Assembly: GCA_025642075.2 (NCBI GenBank)
Contig: JAODUO010000465.1
Coordinates: 279,501-343,500, forward strand
DNA: 64,000 nt
Source of the DNA: Ridgeia piscesae
Lineage: Eukaryota; Annelida; Polychaeta; Sabellida; Siboglinidae
Direction: 5' to 3'
Part shown: piece after piece, positions 1 through 33,528 of the stretch
Layout: each line of letters opens with the position of its first letter
Numbering within the stretch: position 1 is the stretch's first letter
Program-made: the position numbers and the translations under genes
Notes under the pieces: generated by a model
Seen by the model: the letters and a program-made list of their open reading frames with translations, nothing else
What the model was told of the DNA's origin: nothing
Database searches by the model: none

Positions 1-875
1 AAAAGCCTTCGTACCCTAATGATGCTAACGGTAATAAACCCAAATTGAGCCCATCCAAGGCTCGTCAAAAAAACGTCTTGAAGTGTCCAAGAATTCCAAT
101 TATACACCACTGATGCAACACCACATTCAAGCTCTCCGAAAAATGTCGATTGCCATTCTATCGAGTTTCCCTAGATCCACTCCATGCTCCCAAGAAACCT
201 CTTCCACTCGAGTGTCATCAAGCACATCAAATTACACCAAAATTCCACTTACCTACCTGTGGGATTAATCCTATATAAAATCCCTTCTCGTGTGGAATAT
301 CGGGGCGCTGGACGTCTCGAAGCTGGCTCGAATCAAGCAGATTATTGCAATACCCAGTGGTTCAAATTGATTAATGGATACGTGTCTAGATGTTGATTAT
401 AAGTTTTTTCGTTCGCAGTTTCGTCTGTTCTGGTTTCTGAAATATTGACAAACGGTTGTTGGGACCCTGGACACATGAAACCGGAGAGAAAATGTTGTCA
501 GATTCTAGCATTTGGTTTGTTTTCAATTAGATGAAATGATGTAGTTCTTAGGATAACATGTCAACTAAGCAAGTGTGTGTGACTCTGGCTTCAGCCGAGT
601 ATGCTTTTGTGTCGACCCCCTCACGGGAAACGAGATCAAGGGCACGCGAACACGGCTTCTTGACGGCTTGATCGCTTGTCCATCGAGTAAGTGTACTGCA
701 CCAACACTTCTCTCTCACACCAGTATTACATTAAATCGAGTCTAGTCTCGCTTAGGAGACAAGGGATGCGGAGTTGTGTTTTAGTCAGTTGTGATAAAAT
801 TTTAATGCCAGCTGCCTAAGGTTTTAGGGAGATCACTATAGAGGTTCAAAATAAAAATAAAAATAATTATTTAGA
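1..875. other. No gene recognised
   Basis: I see no coding exon, RNA gene or known repeat here. The short open frames are not supported by splice sites or family resemblance. Confidence 0.4.
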
Positions 876-1797
876 AAAAAGATTTGGTTTCCATGGAAAC
901 GGCGGCCATATTGGATTTGTTTTAAATATTTTTCAACGTTTTGTTTTCATGGATTCCATATGATATGGTGTTTCAAATTAATCACAGTGATAGTAGATAT
1001 ATGTATGTGCATCATGTCCGAAGGAAATTTGAATCAAAACAAAACAATTTTTAAAATTCTTTTAAGAAAATAATTTTTTTCTTATTTTATGATCGGTCAT
1101 TATTCAATGCCCCATAAAATTGTAATCATGAAATATATTGCAATTTCCTTCTGACATGATGCTCTATGTACGTTGCTGTATGTGCATGCCAAATTTCATG
1201 TTGAAATGTCATACGGTTTCGGTTGAACTGTCCGTTGAAAATTTTCGAACGACTTCAAAATGAAATCTTGAGAAAACAGGAAATAAAGACAATGTTTCTA
1301 TTAATACACTGACCACATGCACTTACAACATCACAGAGCACATAGTATGTTTATGTATTGCATAGTAATTGTTTCTGTTCAGTGCAGAATACTGGTGTAT
1401 ACATAATGTTGATCACAGCGCCCCCTAGTGGTCAGCATGGCCATACGTGGTACGCATCATCTGTGCTGCCGACAACTATCAAATTGTCACTGTTGTAAAA
1501 CATGTCAAATAAAGTTTGAAATAGCCTATTTACAATGTTATAACAGAAAGCTTCAGAACAAATATGAGTATTATTTTACAAGTATTATTATGAACAAAGT
1601 TTTGGTTTCTATGGAAACGGTGGCCATATTGGCTTAAAAACATATTTGTCAATGTTTTGTTCTCATGGATTCCATGTGATATGCAGTTTCAAAATAATCA
1701 TAGTGATAGCAAGTATATGACAAAATAGCAATATGTATGTGTATCATGACAGAAGGAAATTTGAATCAAAACAAAAACAATTTATTTTATTAAAAAC
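876..1797. repeat. Pair of diverged direct repeats (~200 bp each)
   Basis: Positions 876-1075 and 1590-1797 align along their length. Both start with a TTTCCATGGAAACGG-like stretch, pass through GGCCATATTGG and TTTTCATGGATTCCAT-type words, and end in GGAAATTTGAATCAAAAC. About 515 bp lies between them. I see no coding potential. It is probably an interspersed repeat present twice, or a local duplication. Confidence 0.6.
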
Positions 1798-2739
1798 AAT
1801 TCGTTGGATGTCTAATCGTCCAGTAATCGAACTCGTCATTGTCGCCAGAAAATGCAGAACTTGCAGTACACGTCATATCAGTTTTTTGTTTGGAAGATAA
1901 TGCGGAAACATTCAGATAGTGTACTGTCACACGTTTTGTCCACTCTTTTTTGCCACGGCCCTTCGGCATTTCAACGGTCCACAATAGCTGTGAAATTCAC
2001 AATGAGTTGTCTGTTGGCTAGGACGCCATGCTTAGAAAAGGGGATATCCACCGGGTAACCGCAATGCGCACGCGCAGACCTAACTTCCGTGGCTCTCAGC
2101 CAATCACCGTCCGCGTTAGTGCGATTTTGCTTTTTATTCTGCCGTTACCATTGCCACGTCGAAGCTTATTGGCTTAAAGCAGAGGGGATTTTCCTAGTTT
2201 GCACTAACCCCGTAGATAGATAATTCAACAGTACCCAACATGGCAGCCTTCACCGGTGGATAGTTGCCGTAACGAAGGCGATACACTGGCCTAATTTCTG
2301 CTAATTGTACCAAGACAAAAAGAAAGAAATAAACAAAAAAGAAACAACATTAACACAGGTCATCAATAAACGCATATTATTAACATATACAACAATTATT
2401 TTTAATATGTACTGAATGGAAAATTGCGAAAAAATTATTTTCCAAATGTTTTTAAAAATCGATATTTCCGAGTAGCTTGCCTCCTTCCGACTTTTGTTGC
2501 TCGACTGCGTAACTAGTAGAGCAGATTTGTGAAGAAGAAGGAGTTGGATGATTCATCGATTTGTGGGGATACTTTGTTGGGAAACAAGACAGGTACACGA
2601 GAGGTGGCCTCCATCTTAGCGGAAAGGGCGCAGCAGTATTCTCTGAGAACCTGCTTCGATCTATGGACAGTGGAAAAGGTTGCAACTATTTAAACTAGAT
2701 TCGCAGGGGGGACTCACTGAGAAGTCAAATACTGGAGGC
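1798..2739. other. No gene recognised
   Basis: Nothing in this interval resembles a known protein, RNA or repeat. The A/T-rich part around 2300-2450 looks like ordinary intergenic or intronic sequence. Confidence 0.35.
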
Positions 2740-3295
2740 ATAAATAAAAACAGCACAAAGAAATTGGCAAAGAACAGTGTAGAAAACTATTCTGAATTTG
2801 GTTATACATGGGTTTGTATAAATGCAAGGAGCCCGGTAAAAAACAAGAAATGAACTAAACATTATGGTAGAAGATATTAACCCTCAGATAATATGTATAA
2901 CTGAATCTTGGGCCACCACCGATATATCATATGCCGAATTATGAATGACAGGATATGTAATGTTTAGGAAAGATAGAATAGGAAGACAGGGATTTGGCGT
3001 TATTTTATATATTAAAGAATCCACCCAGGCTTATGAAATAAAATTAGAAAAAGAAGCAGAATGTGAAGAAGCTGTCTGGTTAAGAACATGAGGGAATATT
3101 TAACAAAGATAGACTAGAATAACACACTGAAGAATAAGACAGCAATAGAATGCTGGAATATTTTCACGAGTGAAATTAACTGCATCGTCAATAAATTTGT
3201 CCCCTTGTACAAACAGGGGAAACGGTCAAAAAAGAAACACTTATCAAAAGAAGCCATTAGTAAAATCAAGTACAAGCAAATGGTTTGGAAGGTAC
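2740..3295 (+). mobile_element. Non-LTR retrotransposon fragment: endonuclease domain and linker
   Basis: Conceptual translation of the plus strand, with frame breaks, gives the APE-type endonuclease signature of CR1/L2/jockey-like LINEs. A segment reading PQIICITESWA is followed by an acidic stretch, then TGYVMFRKDR, and then GFGVILYIKES. A later segment (about 3120-3290) resembles the region between endonuclease and reverse transcriptase (CWNIF, NKFVPLYK, SKEAISKIKYK). An internal stop after the first block and several frame changes show it is dead. No reverse transcriptase follows, so the 3' part is missing and the exon-bearing repeat begins where the fragment ends. Confidence 0.7.
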
Positions 3296-3407
3296 GGTAA
3301 TTTCCTAGGCAGTAGCGAAATCAAAATGGCTGCCACTTGACAGAGTCTGGGTAATTGAGTTTTATGATAATTGTAATAACGCAGTCATATCGCCATTTAT
3401 GTTGCAG

Positions 3408-3515
3408 TGCGTCCAAAACGATTAGTTATCTTTCGTGATGAACCTATCCTAAAATTGCCTACCATTCCCGGATTTGATGATGAAGATGAAGATCCTATTA
3501 CAACCTCATCTCCCG
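3408..3515 (+). CDS. Cassette exon 1 of tandem array (unknown protein)
   Basis: This candidate exon is 108 nt and follows the acceptor-like sequence TTATGTTGCAG. It ends before GTGAAT, a weaker donor than in its neighbours. Read with two leading bases it is open and gives a basic start (RPKRLVIF), a PTIPGF core and an acidic DDEDEDE-like tail followed by TTSSP. Start and end phase are both 1, so including or skipping it keeps the frame. I do not recognise the peptide and do not know the host gene. Confidence 0.45.
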
Positions 3516-3764
3516 GTGAATAGATGGAGCGTGGTGGTATAATAATATTTAATGTTTATATAGTATGTATGCTGTTGATAACGAAACTAAGCCAAAACAT
3601 ATATATATAGCCTGAGAGCCAAGCAGCGTCTCCACCTTATTCTGAGGTAAGGTAAATTTCCCCAGTCACGGAGTCTGGGTAATCGAGGCTAATCGAGTCC
3701 TGCGTCTTGTGCATGGAACGCGATAATCGTAAACAACGTGTAAATAGCGCCATTTCTGTTGCAG

Positions 3765-3878
3765 AGCGTCCGAAACGATTAGTTATCATTCCGAAATGGC
3801 CTGTCGTACAAATGGAAACCATTCCCGGATTTGAATTCCATTTCAATGATGAAGTTCCTAGTACAACCTCATCTCCCG
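3765..3878 (+). CDS. Cassette exon 2 of tandem array (unknown protein)
   Basis: This 114-nt candidate exon lies between a good acceptor (TTTCTGTTGCAG) and a strong donor (GTGAGTAAG). It is phase 1-1 and open. The first third (RPKRLVII) and the end (STTSSP) match the other units. The middle has diverged in whole codons (PKWPVVQME, EFHFNDE), and it is 6 nt longer than units 1 and 4. Keeping the frame despite this divergence is what one expects of a coding exon, but there is no transcript evidence. Confidence 0.5.
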
Positions 3879-4322
3879 GTGAGTAAGGTGGAGCGTGGAA
3901 TCCCTCGACCCGGGTGGTGAAATAACAGTTAATAATTATGTAGTATGTATGCTGTTGACAACGAAACTAAGTAACAAAATATCTATACACAAAATAAAAA
4001 GTACACACTAAAAATATTTGAAAAAGTAACAATAAATTTCTTTTATTTTGTATGTTACACGTTTCAGTATGAGATTAATTTTGAATAGTTCTTCTAATAT
4101 AGTATTATCTGATAAAAAGGGTATCCTTATTAACTTTTTTATAATCGCCCTGAGAGCCAATCAGCCTCTCTACCATATCCTGGGGTAAGGTAATTTCCCA
4201 GGCAGTAGTGAGGGGATCAAAATGGCTGCCACCTGAAGGAGTCTGGGTAATCGGAACTAATCGAGTTCTGCACTGAACATGATAATTGTAATAACGCAGG
4301 CATATCTTCATTTCTGTTGCAG

Positions 4323-4433
4323 CGCGTCCGAAACGATTAGTTATCTTTCGTGATGAACCTATCCTAAAATTGCCTACCATTCCCGGATTCGATGATGAAG
4401 ATGAAGATTCTATTACAACCTCATCTCTCGAAG
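4323..4433 (+). CDS. Cassette exon 3 of tandem array (unknown protein)
   Basis: This candidate exon is bounded by TTTCTGTTGCAG and the donor-like AAG/GTAGGG. It is 111 nt long and phase 1-1. The donor has moved 3 nt downstream of the position used in units 1 and 4, again preserving the frame. The translation matches unit 1 closely (RPKRLVIFRDEP, PTIPGF, DEDED) and ends in SSLE instead of SSP. Confidence 0.5.
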
Positions 4434-4886
4434 GTAGGGTGGAGCGTCGCATCCCTCGACCCAGGTGGTATGATAATATTTAAAGTTTATATAGTATGTA
4501 TGCTTTTGATAACAAAACTAAGTCACACAATATCTACACACAAAATAAAAAGTAGACACTAAAAATTACGTGAAAAACTAACAACGACATTTTTTGATTT
4601 ATGTTTATTTTGTGAGTTATATGTTTAGTATGCGTTTAGTTTTGAATAATTCTTCTAATATAGCATTATCTGATAAAAGGCGTATCCTTTTTATTTTTTA
4701 TTTATAAATCACCCTGAGAGGCAATCAGCGTCTCTACCCTATTCTGGGGTAAGGTAATTTCCCAGGCAGTAGTGAGGAGATCAAAATGGCTGCCACCCGA
4801 AGGAGTCTCGGTAATCGAGACTAATCGAGTTCTGCACGGAAATTGATTATTGTAACAGCGCACACATATCTCCATTTCTGTTGCAG

Positions 4887-4994
4887 CGCGTCCGGAACGA
4901 TTAGTTATCTTTCAAGATAAACCTATCCTAAAATGGCCTACTATTCCCAATTTTGATGATGAAGATGAAGATCTTAGGACAACCTCAGCTCCCA
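4887..4994 (+). CDS. Cassette exon 4 of tandem array (unknown protein)
   Basis: This candidate exon has the acceptor TTTCTGTTGCAG and the donor GTGAGTAGG, is 108 nt long, phase 1-1 and open. The peptide starts RPERLVIFQDKP and keeps the acidic DDEDED block. It is the last unit; the array ends about 100 bp before the (TG)n tract. The reading beyond the donor meets a stop within a few codons, as expected of an intron. Confidence 0.5.
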
Positions 4995-5097
4995 GTGAGT
5001 AGGATGAAGCGTGGCATCCCTCGTCCCGGGTGGTACGTATGGTAAGTTATATACACTTTGCTGACTAACTTAAGCAAATTCAACAACACCATTTTTA

Positions 5098-5098
<1 letters not shown>

Positions 5099-5186
<88 letters not shown>

Positions 5187-5211
5187 TATAGTACAACACA
5201 CACACACACAA

Positions 5212-5278
<67 letters not shown>

Positions 5279-5280
5279 AT
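5099..5280. repeat. Compound microsatellite (TG)n(CGTG)n(CA)n(AT)n
   Basis: A TG tract passes into GCGT/GTGC tetranucleotides, then a short CA tract, then about 65 bp of pure AT. Open frames through it (CVCV, HTHT, YIYI) are by-products of the repeat. Confidence 0.95.
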
Positions 5281-5573
5281 ATCATAATACATAAAATACA
5301 TACTTATAATTATTCTTATACATGCACATGTGCATGCATACATATTTTTTCTAATATTAGTGTTTTACCACGTAAGTGTGAAAGGTGTGTACCTACGTCG
5401 TTTTATTCATTTCATTTCATTTCGGTTGTTTTAACAGTCTTGTGTTCTTTGTTCCTATGTTCAGAATTTCTATATTCCTGACACATACTGTATGTAGAGT
5501 GCTTTTAAAATAGCACAAAGATCGTTTGCTAATTATGAAAACACAAGAAAACATTTTAGTTTTGCACCGGTGC

Positions 5574-5648
5574 TGACGTCACCCATACCGGCAGAGTTGC
5601 TGCTGTCACCACAAATACGTGACGTCACTATGGGGGGACATGACGTCA
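5574..5648. promoter_or_regulatory. Cluster of three perfect CRE (CREB/ATF) sites
   Basis: The full 8-bp palindrome TGACGTCA occurs at 5574-5581, 5620-5627 and 5641-5648, three times in 75 bp, with a further half site (GACGTAGTC) near 5660. Full CRE palindromes bind CREB/ATF bZIP factors and are typical of promoters and enhancers. I see no transcription start or coding exon tied to them. Confidence 0.5.
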
Positions 5649-5968
5649 CGACAGACACACGACGTAGTCAGACAGAAGCTACCAGTGAAGACACGCAGAT
5701 GGCAGCATAAGCAACGTACATGGACGAGTCAGACTTGATCGAGTCGTCTGTGGGTGGCATCTGGGAACTTCCTGTTCAATCTGCAAGAACACTGGACATT
5801 CGAGTAGCATTGTTGGCTGGTTTACAAACACAGAAGTGGCTCATCATCAACTGTTGATGCCACACTCGATGCAGTCTGTGGCACACCTTGATGATCTCCG
5901 CATTAAATTCTGAAACACTCGTTGTTTTATCCTGGGTTACCAAGAACTGTAGCAGCACCCGCCCACGC

Positions 5969-5973
5969 TTATA

Positions 5974-6032
<59 letters not shown>

Positions 6033-6119
6033 TTATACGCACGCATGCTTATACGCACGCACAGACGCAGGCACACGCACGCACACACACACGCACGCTC
6101 ACACACACGCACACACGCA

Positions 6120-6191
<72 letters not shown>

Positions 6192-6390
6192 CATACACAC
6201 ACATACACTTTCACACACAACACACATAAATACATGCACGGACTCTCTCACTCAGATACTCACACACGCACGCACGCACGCACGCACGCAGGCACGCTAC
6301 GCACGCACGCACGCACGCACGCACGCACACTCACACTCTCACACCCATATACACACGCACGCACGCACGCACGTACGCACAAACACACAC
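5969..6390. repeat. Compound microsatellite (ACGC)n/(AC)n/(AT)n
   Basis: ACGC tetranucleotides (5969-6032) are followed by degenerate CACGCA repeats, an AC tract, an AT tract (6154-6186) and more ACGC blocks to 6375. The reading frames through it are artefacts. Confidence 0.95.
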
Positions 6391-6483
6391 AGTAAGTGTA
6401 AGATTTACATCTAGTATTGCACAAGCGTTTTCGCGTATGAGCCGCCAAAACGCAAGTTTTACGTCTACCAGTCTAAGTTGCCG

Positions 6484-6780
6484 GAGGCCGCAGCACCGCT
6501 GTCACCCGGGGCCGCAGCACCGCTGTCACCCGGGGCCGCGGCACCGCTGTCACCCGGGGCCGCGGCACCGCTGTCACCCGGGGCCGCGGCACCGCTGTCA
6601 CCCGGGGCCGCGGCACCGCTGTCACCCGGAGGCCGCGGCACCGCTGTCACCCGGAGGCCGCGGCACCGCTGTCACCCGGAGGCCGCAGCACCGCTGTCAC
6701 CCGGAGGCCGCAGCACCGCTGTCACCCGGAGGCCGCAGCACCGCTGTCACCCGGAGGCCGCAACACCGCTGTCACCCGGT
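6484..6780. repeat. GC-rich minisatellite, 12 copies of a 24/25-bp unit
   Basis: The core CACCGCTGTCACCCGG occurs twelve times, preceded by GGCCGCAG or GGCCGCGG. The first units are 24 bp (eight codons, frame-preserving, reading AAAPLSPG). Later units gain an A and become 25 bp, so no single frame holds across the array. Open frames on both strands are therefore repeat artefacts. Confidence 0.9.
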
Positions 6781-8149
6781 CACGCGCCTGTGCGTGCTAC
6801 ATTTGTCTTCTCCAAATAACATTGGTTGCATAAAGACGTTGATTAAGTAGCATTGTATTGGCATCGTTTTGTTGGCAGCTAGGATGTTCAAAAAGGGCGA
6901 ATTAACGATCATCTCAGAACGTCTCAGGATAGTTTCCCTGAAACAAAGAGCTCAAAATCCGTTGTTAACTTAGATGAGTTTCTTTTTCAAAACGGAAATA
7001 TTCTTTGCCATATTTCAGAGGATATTATCTCAAAGAAACAACAGTGACAATTTCCCATTGGCACGTCATGGTGTTGACAGTTATCATGTGATCAAGATCA
7101 CTGTTTACGACAATAATTTATTTTCAAGTGAAAACTTGGGTTGAAGAGCTCGTTTGTGAAGTTATCCTTAGATGTCAGACGAAACTGTTGTTTTGTCTGG
7201 CATTGAGCAGCAATAGTTTGTGCTTCGGTCCGACACTGTGAACATATCGATATGATCGTGTGAGTGTTTACAATTTATCGACTTGTGTCATTAGGACCGT
7301 CGTCACGTCGGGGAAATTTCGTCTGACTTCACAAATCGTCTTTTTGAAATCATCCCCAAGTAAATAACGTTGAAACGAGGATGCATTTAGGCAATGCATT
7401 TTGAAGTACCCGTGTAAGAACATCGAAGCTGGCAACACGCTTGAATCGACCAGGAATGACAGAGTTCACCCAAACGAAACTCACCCTCACTAGAGGCCCA
7501 TCAGAAAATAATATAACCCGAATCTAGACGAAGCGGCTGGGAATGTGTGGTCGCACGTTATATGCCTTGTGCTGTGTTGTCGACACCGGGTGTGAGTGAG
7601 TCATCTAGTCAGTCACTGAACTAGTCGTCAACTGATCTGTAGATCAATATCGCTAACTTAGGGGCACTGTGAGTGCATCACCTCCCAGGATGCGAAGTCC
7701 ATTCTCATTCGCTTCATCGGTTGATTTATCCCCATTGGCCGAACATTTAAGGCACTCCAAGGTAGCCGCTTAGAGTTATTGACGTTTTCAGTGGATACAT
7801 TTAATGACGAAATGTTCACCAGAGAGCGCCAGTAACAATTACACCCAACACACCCGGTTACACACCGTCTCAGTTATAACATCTGCGCGACATTGACATC
7901 GTTTAAGGTGCCACCTATCACGTGACCTGTGTAACAGAATTTCAAGAAGAATACGACAGGTATGACAATGCGAATAATTTTATTATTCTCACAAACAAGT
8001 AAATGCTTATCTGGGCTAAAATGGTTTTCGTCGTATAAACGCAAACTCAAACGCATGTTGTGCGCACGCTGGTGCACGCGTGTATGAGCAAATGTGATTG
8101 ACCTGAACGCCAACTGAATTTACCCTCAGCAATCGGCCACGCATAACCT
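6781..8149. other. No gene recognised
   Basis: I found no exon, RNA gene or repeat I could name here. It lies beyond the 3' end of gene A and could include distal untranslated sequence of that gene. Confidence 0.35.
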
Positions 8150-8335
8150 TTAACCATAGCTATTAGATAGGAGCTGTGGCACTCTCCCTCGACGGGACCA
8201 AACGTGCACAGATGTCGCTAAATCTCGGACGTCTCGTCGTTTAGTACGGTATCTGTTTTAAGTGTTGATTCCATCCGTGTGAGGGCGCTGTGTGTTGAAG
8301 AACACTAGCTCGGATGCATTAAAGCTCTGCTTTAA
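8150..8335. repeat. Sequence shared with the 39.6-41.0 kb region
   Basis: The stretch around 8150-8255 (ending CTCGGACGTCTCGTCGT) aligns with 39585-39690. The following 8275-8330 (GTGTGAGGGCGCTGTG and TAGCTC words) aligns with 40913-40965. In the second locus the two parts are separated by about 1.2 kb. It may be a dispersed repeat, or flanking sequence duplicated along with the CABIT genes. Confidence 0.5.
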
Positions 8336-8724
8336 CTAATTTAAATACATCATGTCAATAGGTGGCGCTGCAAAGCATTAACGCAAAATCGCAGCTGTCG
8401 AATTTGAACCAAAAAGTCGAGTCTTTGTGTCATCCGACATTGTCGACATCGCTAGTAAATATCACATTTGAAGTTAGAGCCTTCCTCCGCTCTGTTATGT
8501 AGGACAACTGTTGAACGCGGAGTAATTGCGTAGTTAGTTAACATAATCGCAGTGCGATTTAAGTTTCCCGATAAAAACCCGTCGTTGCTTCGTAAGAACA
8601 CACGTTGCGCCTGGCCACCCAATATCGGCGAGACTCGAGGCACCCGTTCTCCCGTTTGGCGTCATCTCCGGCACACCCATTCGCAAATCACGTTCTCGCG
8701 ACCGCGAGACAACGCGAGATCTCC

Positions 8725-31006
<22,282 letters not shown>

Positions 31007-32092
31007 GGCTGTTGTGCCGGGTGTAAACTCACCGACGATGGTCCAACTGGTAACGGTTCTCCTAGTCCTATGCCAGGGTCACGTCGTTCGGCAGCCAGCT
31101 ATAACTCATAACCCGCGGGCGCCGGCGGCTAGACAACTCTTGTCAAGTCGCCAAGTGTGCCAGAAATGTACGTTCTAGTTCTAGCCGGCTCCACGTTCAC
31201 ACTCTCCGTATCAACGTCGCTCAGTTCAGCGACACAGAAAGCACACCACAAACGACGGTTGTCACGCCGAGTTTACAGGTGACAGTTGGTGTTGTTGACG
31301 TCAACACAAAGAGGTAGTTCTTGCTGGTGCGCCTATACAGCCGGGCTCGCGCTTCGTTGGCTTGAGATCGTCACACAACTATGACGAATTGACGCCGTCC
31401 GCGTTTCGAGTCCACTTTTTAGTGTGTCTCTATTTCGACGGCACGCCCAAAGTGAACAGCCAACGAACGGGAAGATATTTCACCTCTTGGCCTCTCGTCC
31501 ATTGTTTACTGACCGGCCGCTGTGACGTCAACATGTGTGTCCATTCCTGACCACTGGCACTCGTGTCCACCGCGTTTGTATGTGGGACGTATCGAATTCA
31601 GCGGATATTGGTCTTGTTGACAAACCTACTAATGCCACCAGTTGGCGACGATCGACAACGGTGTTATAACCGCCAATGGGAGAACGAAGCGCCACATCCG
31701 ACGCGCCAGCCAGCCAACACGTAAGTGCCGCGGTCTGATGTGCAGCCGTATGTGAAGTGACGCGCAGGCGGAGGCGTCACGCGTGGCTGACCCCGTTCTT
31801 TCATACGGTAATCGCAGCCAGCGCAGGCGGAGCATGTTGTGAGAGAAATAAGTCGCTACAAGGCAACCTGTGGCACAGCTGGTGATGTCACGGTTGACTG
31901 CACGGGCCGCATGATCTCACCCTCGTCAATAACCACGGTGATGACGACACCGTGGTGACAACGGCGGTGATATCATACGGGAAATTTATTTTGTCAGCTA
32001 ACTTAGTATGGTCTTATACGGACAATAGATAGTTGGATTATAAAACAATACTTTTAATTTATAAACGCTTAATTGCCACTTTTAGTGTTTTG

Positions 32093-32097
<5 letters not shown>
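31007..32097. other. Upstream region of gene A, CpG-richer, promoter not resolved
   Basis: This stretch is richer in CpG than the introns and lies just 5' of the gene A start codon, so it may contain the promoter and 5' untranslated region. I found no TATA box or initiator I would defend. A donor-like CG/GTGAGT on the minus strand near 31030 is too close to the ATG exon to make an intron. Confidence 0.3.
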
Positions 32098-32170
<73 letters not shown>

Positions 32171-32192
32171 TGGGTGCGTGCGTGCGTGTGTG
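32098..32192. repeat. (TG)n(CGTG)n microsatellite
   Basis: A TG tract passes into GCGT tetranucleotides between the two CABIT genes. Confidence 0.95.
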
Positions 32193-33418
32193 TAATGTTT
32201 AATACTTGTCGTTTTGGTAAACAAGTGGTGCCTGTGCGATTATTATGATCACGTGCTCTGGTCTGCCCACTGTTCCGACATCCATCTCTGTATACATGTA
32301 TGGATTTGTGTCGTGTTTTGCCTCTTGTTGTCTGAGGCAGTGACCAGGACACTTTAACACAAATAAGAATGGAAAGAAAACCACTTTAACCTGTGCTACT
32401 CAGCAAGAGATGTTCGGGGTATATCACCAACATTGACACACTGCAACTGCGCAGTATGTCACTCGGCAAAATTATTTATTTAAACCCTTTATTTGATTAA
32501 TTATCTACCATTTCCCACTAACTTTTATGTTCATTTGTTTTTAATATGGCATACAGGCTACAGTACCAACACAAGTCATAAAACTGGTGTATTGCCCTAG
32601 GACAACAACGACCAATAAACATAAACGTCTAAACTAGCGAGTCCACCTTTAGTGGATATCCAGTGGCTACTTTGCAAAGACCACCCTCTGAGAGAAGTCA
32701 ACTGACGTCATAGATGACTTACATTTACATTTATGGAATTTCCAAAGATCAAAATTACCAAGGGATTTACCATATGCCCTGGTAAGCTGTTGCTTATGAC
32801 TAAAGTATGTAGTGAGTCAGCGGTTGTATTATTGGCATTTACGTCCACAGGATGAAATAACAGATCAGGCTTGCAATGCGTCATGCTGGTATTTTACTTG
32901 TATGAAGTTACACAAGCATTATCAAACGAGACAGAAACTGAAAGTTATCATTTCACCCTCGTCTAAACCGTGTTTGAGATATGTAGCCCACATTTACAGA
33001 AAGTGCACAGCACCTTTACAGCATACGATTGCATATCTATTTTGCAATTACTCTAAAAACGCTCACATACATACAACCTTAGCACGTGGTTTGTTGGACG
33101 TTGCTGTAAAAGCTACGTTATTTGCACGATTTATACAAATCTGAAAGTGCCAAAAGAAAATACACGATTACGTTCGTCTCCTGTGCGTTAAGTGTCCGTC
33201 TAGGACGTCTTGATTACATATAAGCCGGCATACGTAACCACGTTTCTCCGAAGGTGGATTCGGTATTGACGTATTGATCGTATATATAATATCGAGTAGG
33301 GGTGATTCCAGTTATTTAACTGATTTTTCTCTACAGAATACTTAAAACATATTCCTGTTATATCTTTCTACCAATCACTAATATTACACGAAAGCAAACC
33401 GTACGTGCACGGGACTAC
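32193..33418. other. Intergenic, no gene recognised
   Basis: A 110-codon open frame at 32812-33144 (plus) has no recognised domain or splice context, and I do not call it a gene. Confidence 0.35.
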
Positions 33419-33528
33419 CTTATCGGCGAAGTTACGCAGCCGAGCGAGAGGCGGTTAAGCGAGACTACATCCAACGTAGTCTCGTTGGGCCGAATATCGC
33501 TCGTCTGCGTAACTTCGCCGAAGATAGT
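33419..33528. repeat. Imperfect hairpin (~45-bp arms)
   Basis: The left arm (TATCGGCGAAGTTACGCAGC, then GAGCGAG and GAGACTAC) pairs with the right arm (GTAGTCTCGTTGG to CTGCGTAACTTCGCCGAAGA) with a 7-bp loop (ATCCAAC) and several mismatches. The right arm continues into the dispersed repeat at 33529-33900, so the hairpin probably marks the end of that element or a head-to-head junction of two copies. Confidence 0.75.

Larger units (their letters stand above)
3296..5040 (+). repeat. Tandem array of four ~550-bp units, each carrying a small exon
   Basis: The block CCTGAGAGCCAATCAGCGTC, then CTGGGGTAAGGTAATTTCCC, then GGCTGCCACC..GAGTCTGGGTAATCGAG, recurs at about 3609, 4148 and 4712, with a 5'-truncated copy near 3295. 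Spacing is 539 and 564 bp. Each unit also has an exon-like stretch and an A/T-rich spacer with TAGTATGTATGCTGTTGA and CACAAAATAAAAAGTA words. The non-exon part is related to repeats at 33.5-33.9, 35.4-35.8 and 37.0-37.6 kb, which lack the exon. Confidence 0.8.

Noticed and set aside
6437..6850. 137-codon ORF with HRCHPG repeats
   Set aside because: GC-rich minisatellite with mixed 24/25-bp units; three frames are equally open and no gene context exists.
32812..33144. 110-codon plus-strand ORF between the CABIT genes
   Set aside because: No domain, composition or splice evidence; length is within chance for this base composition.
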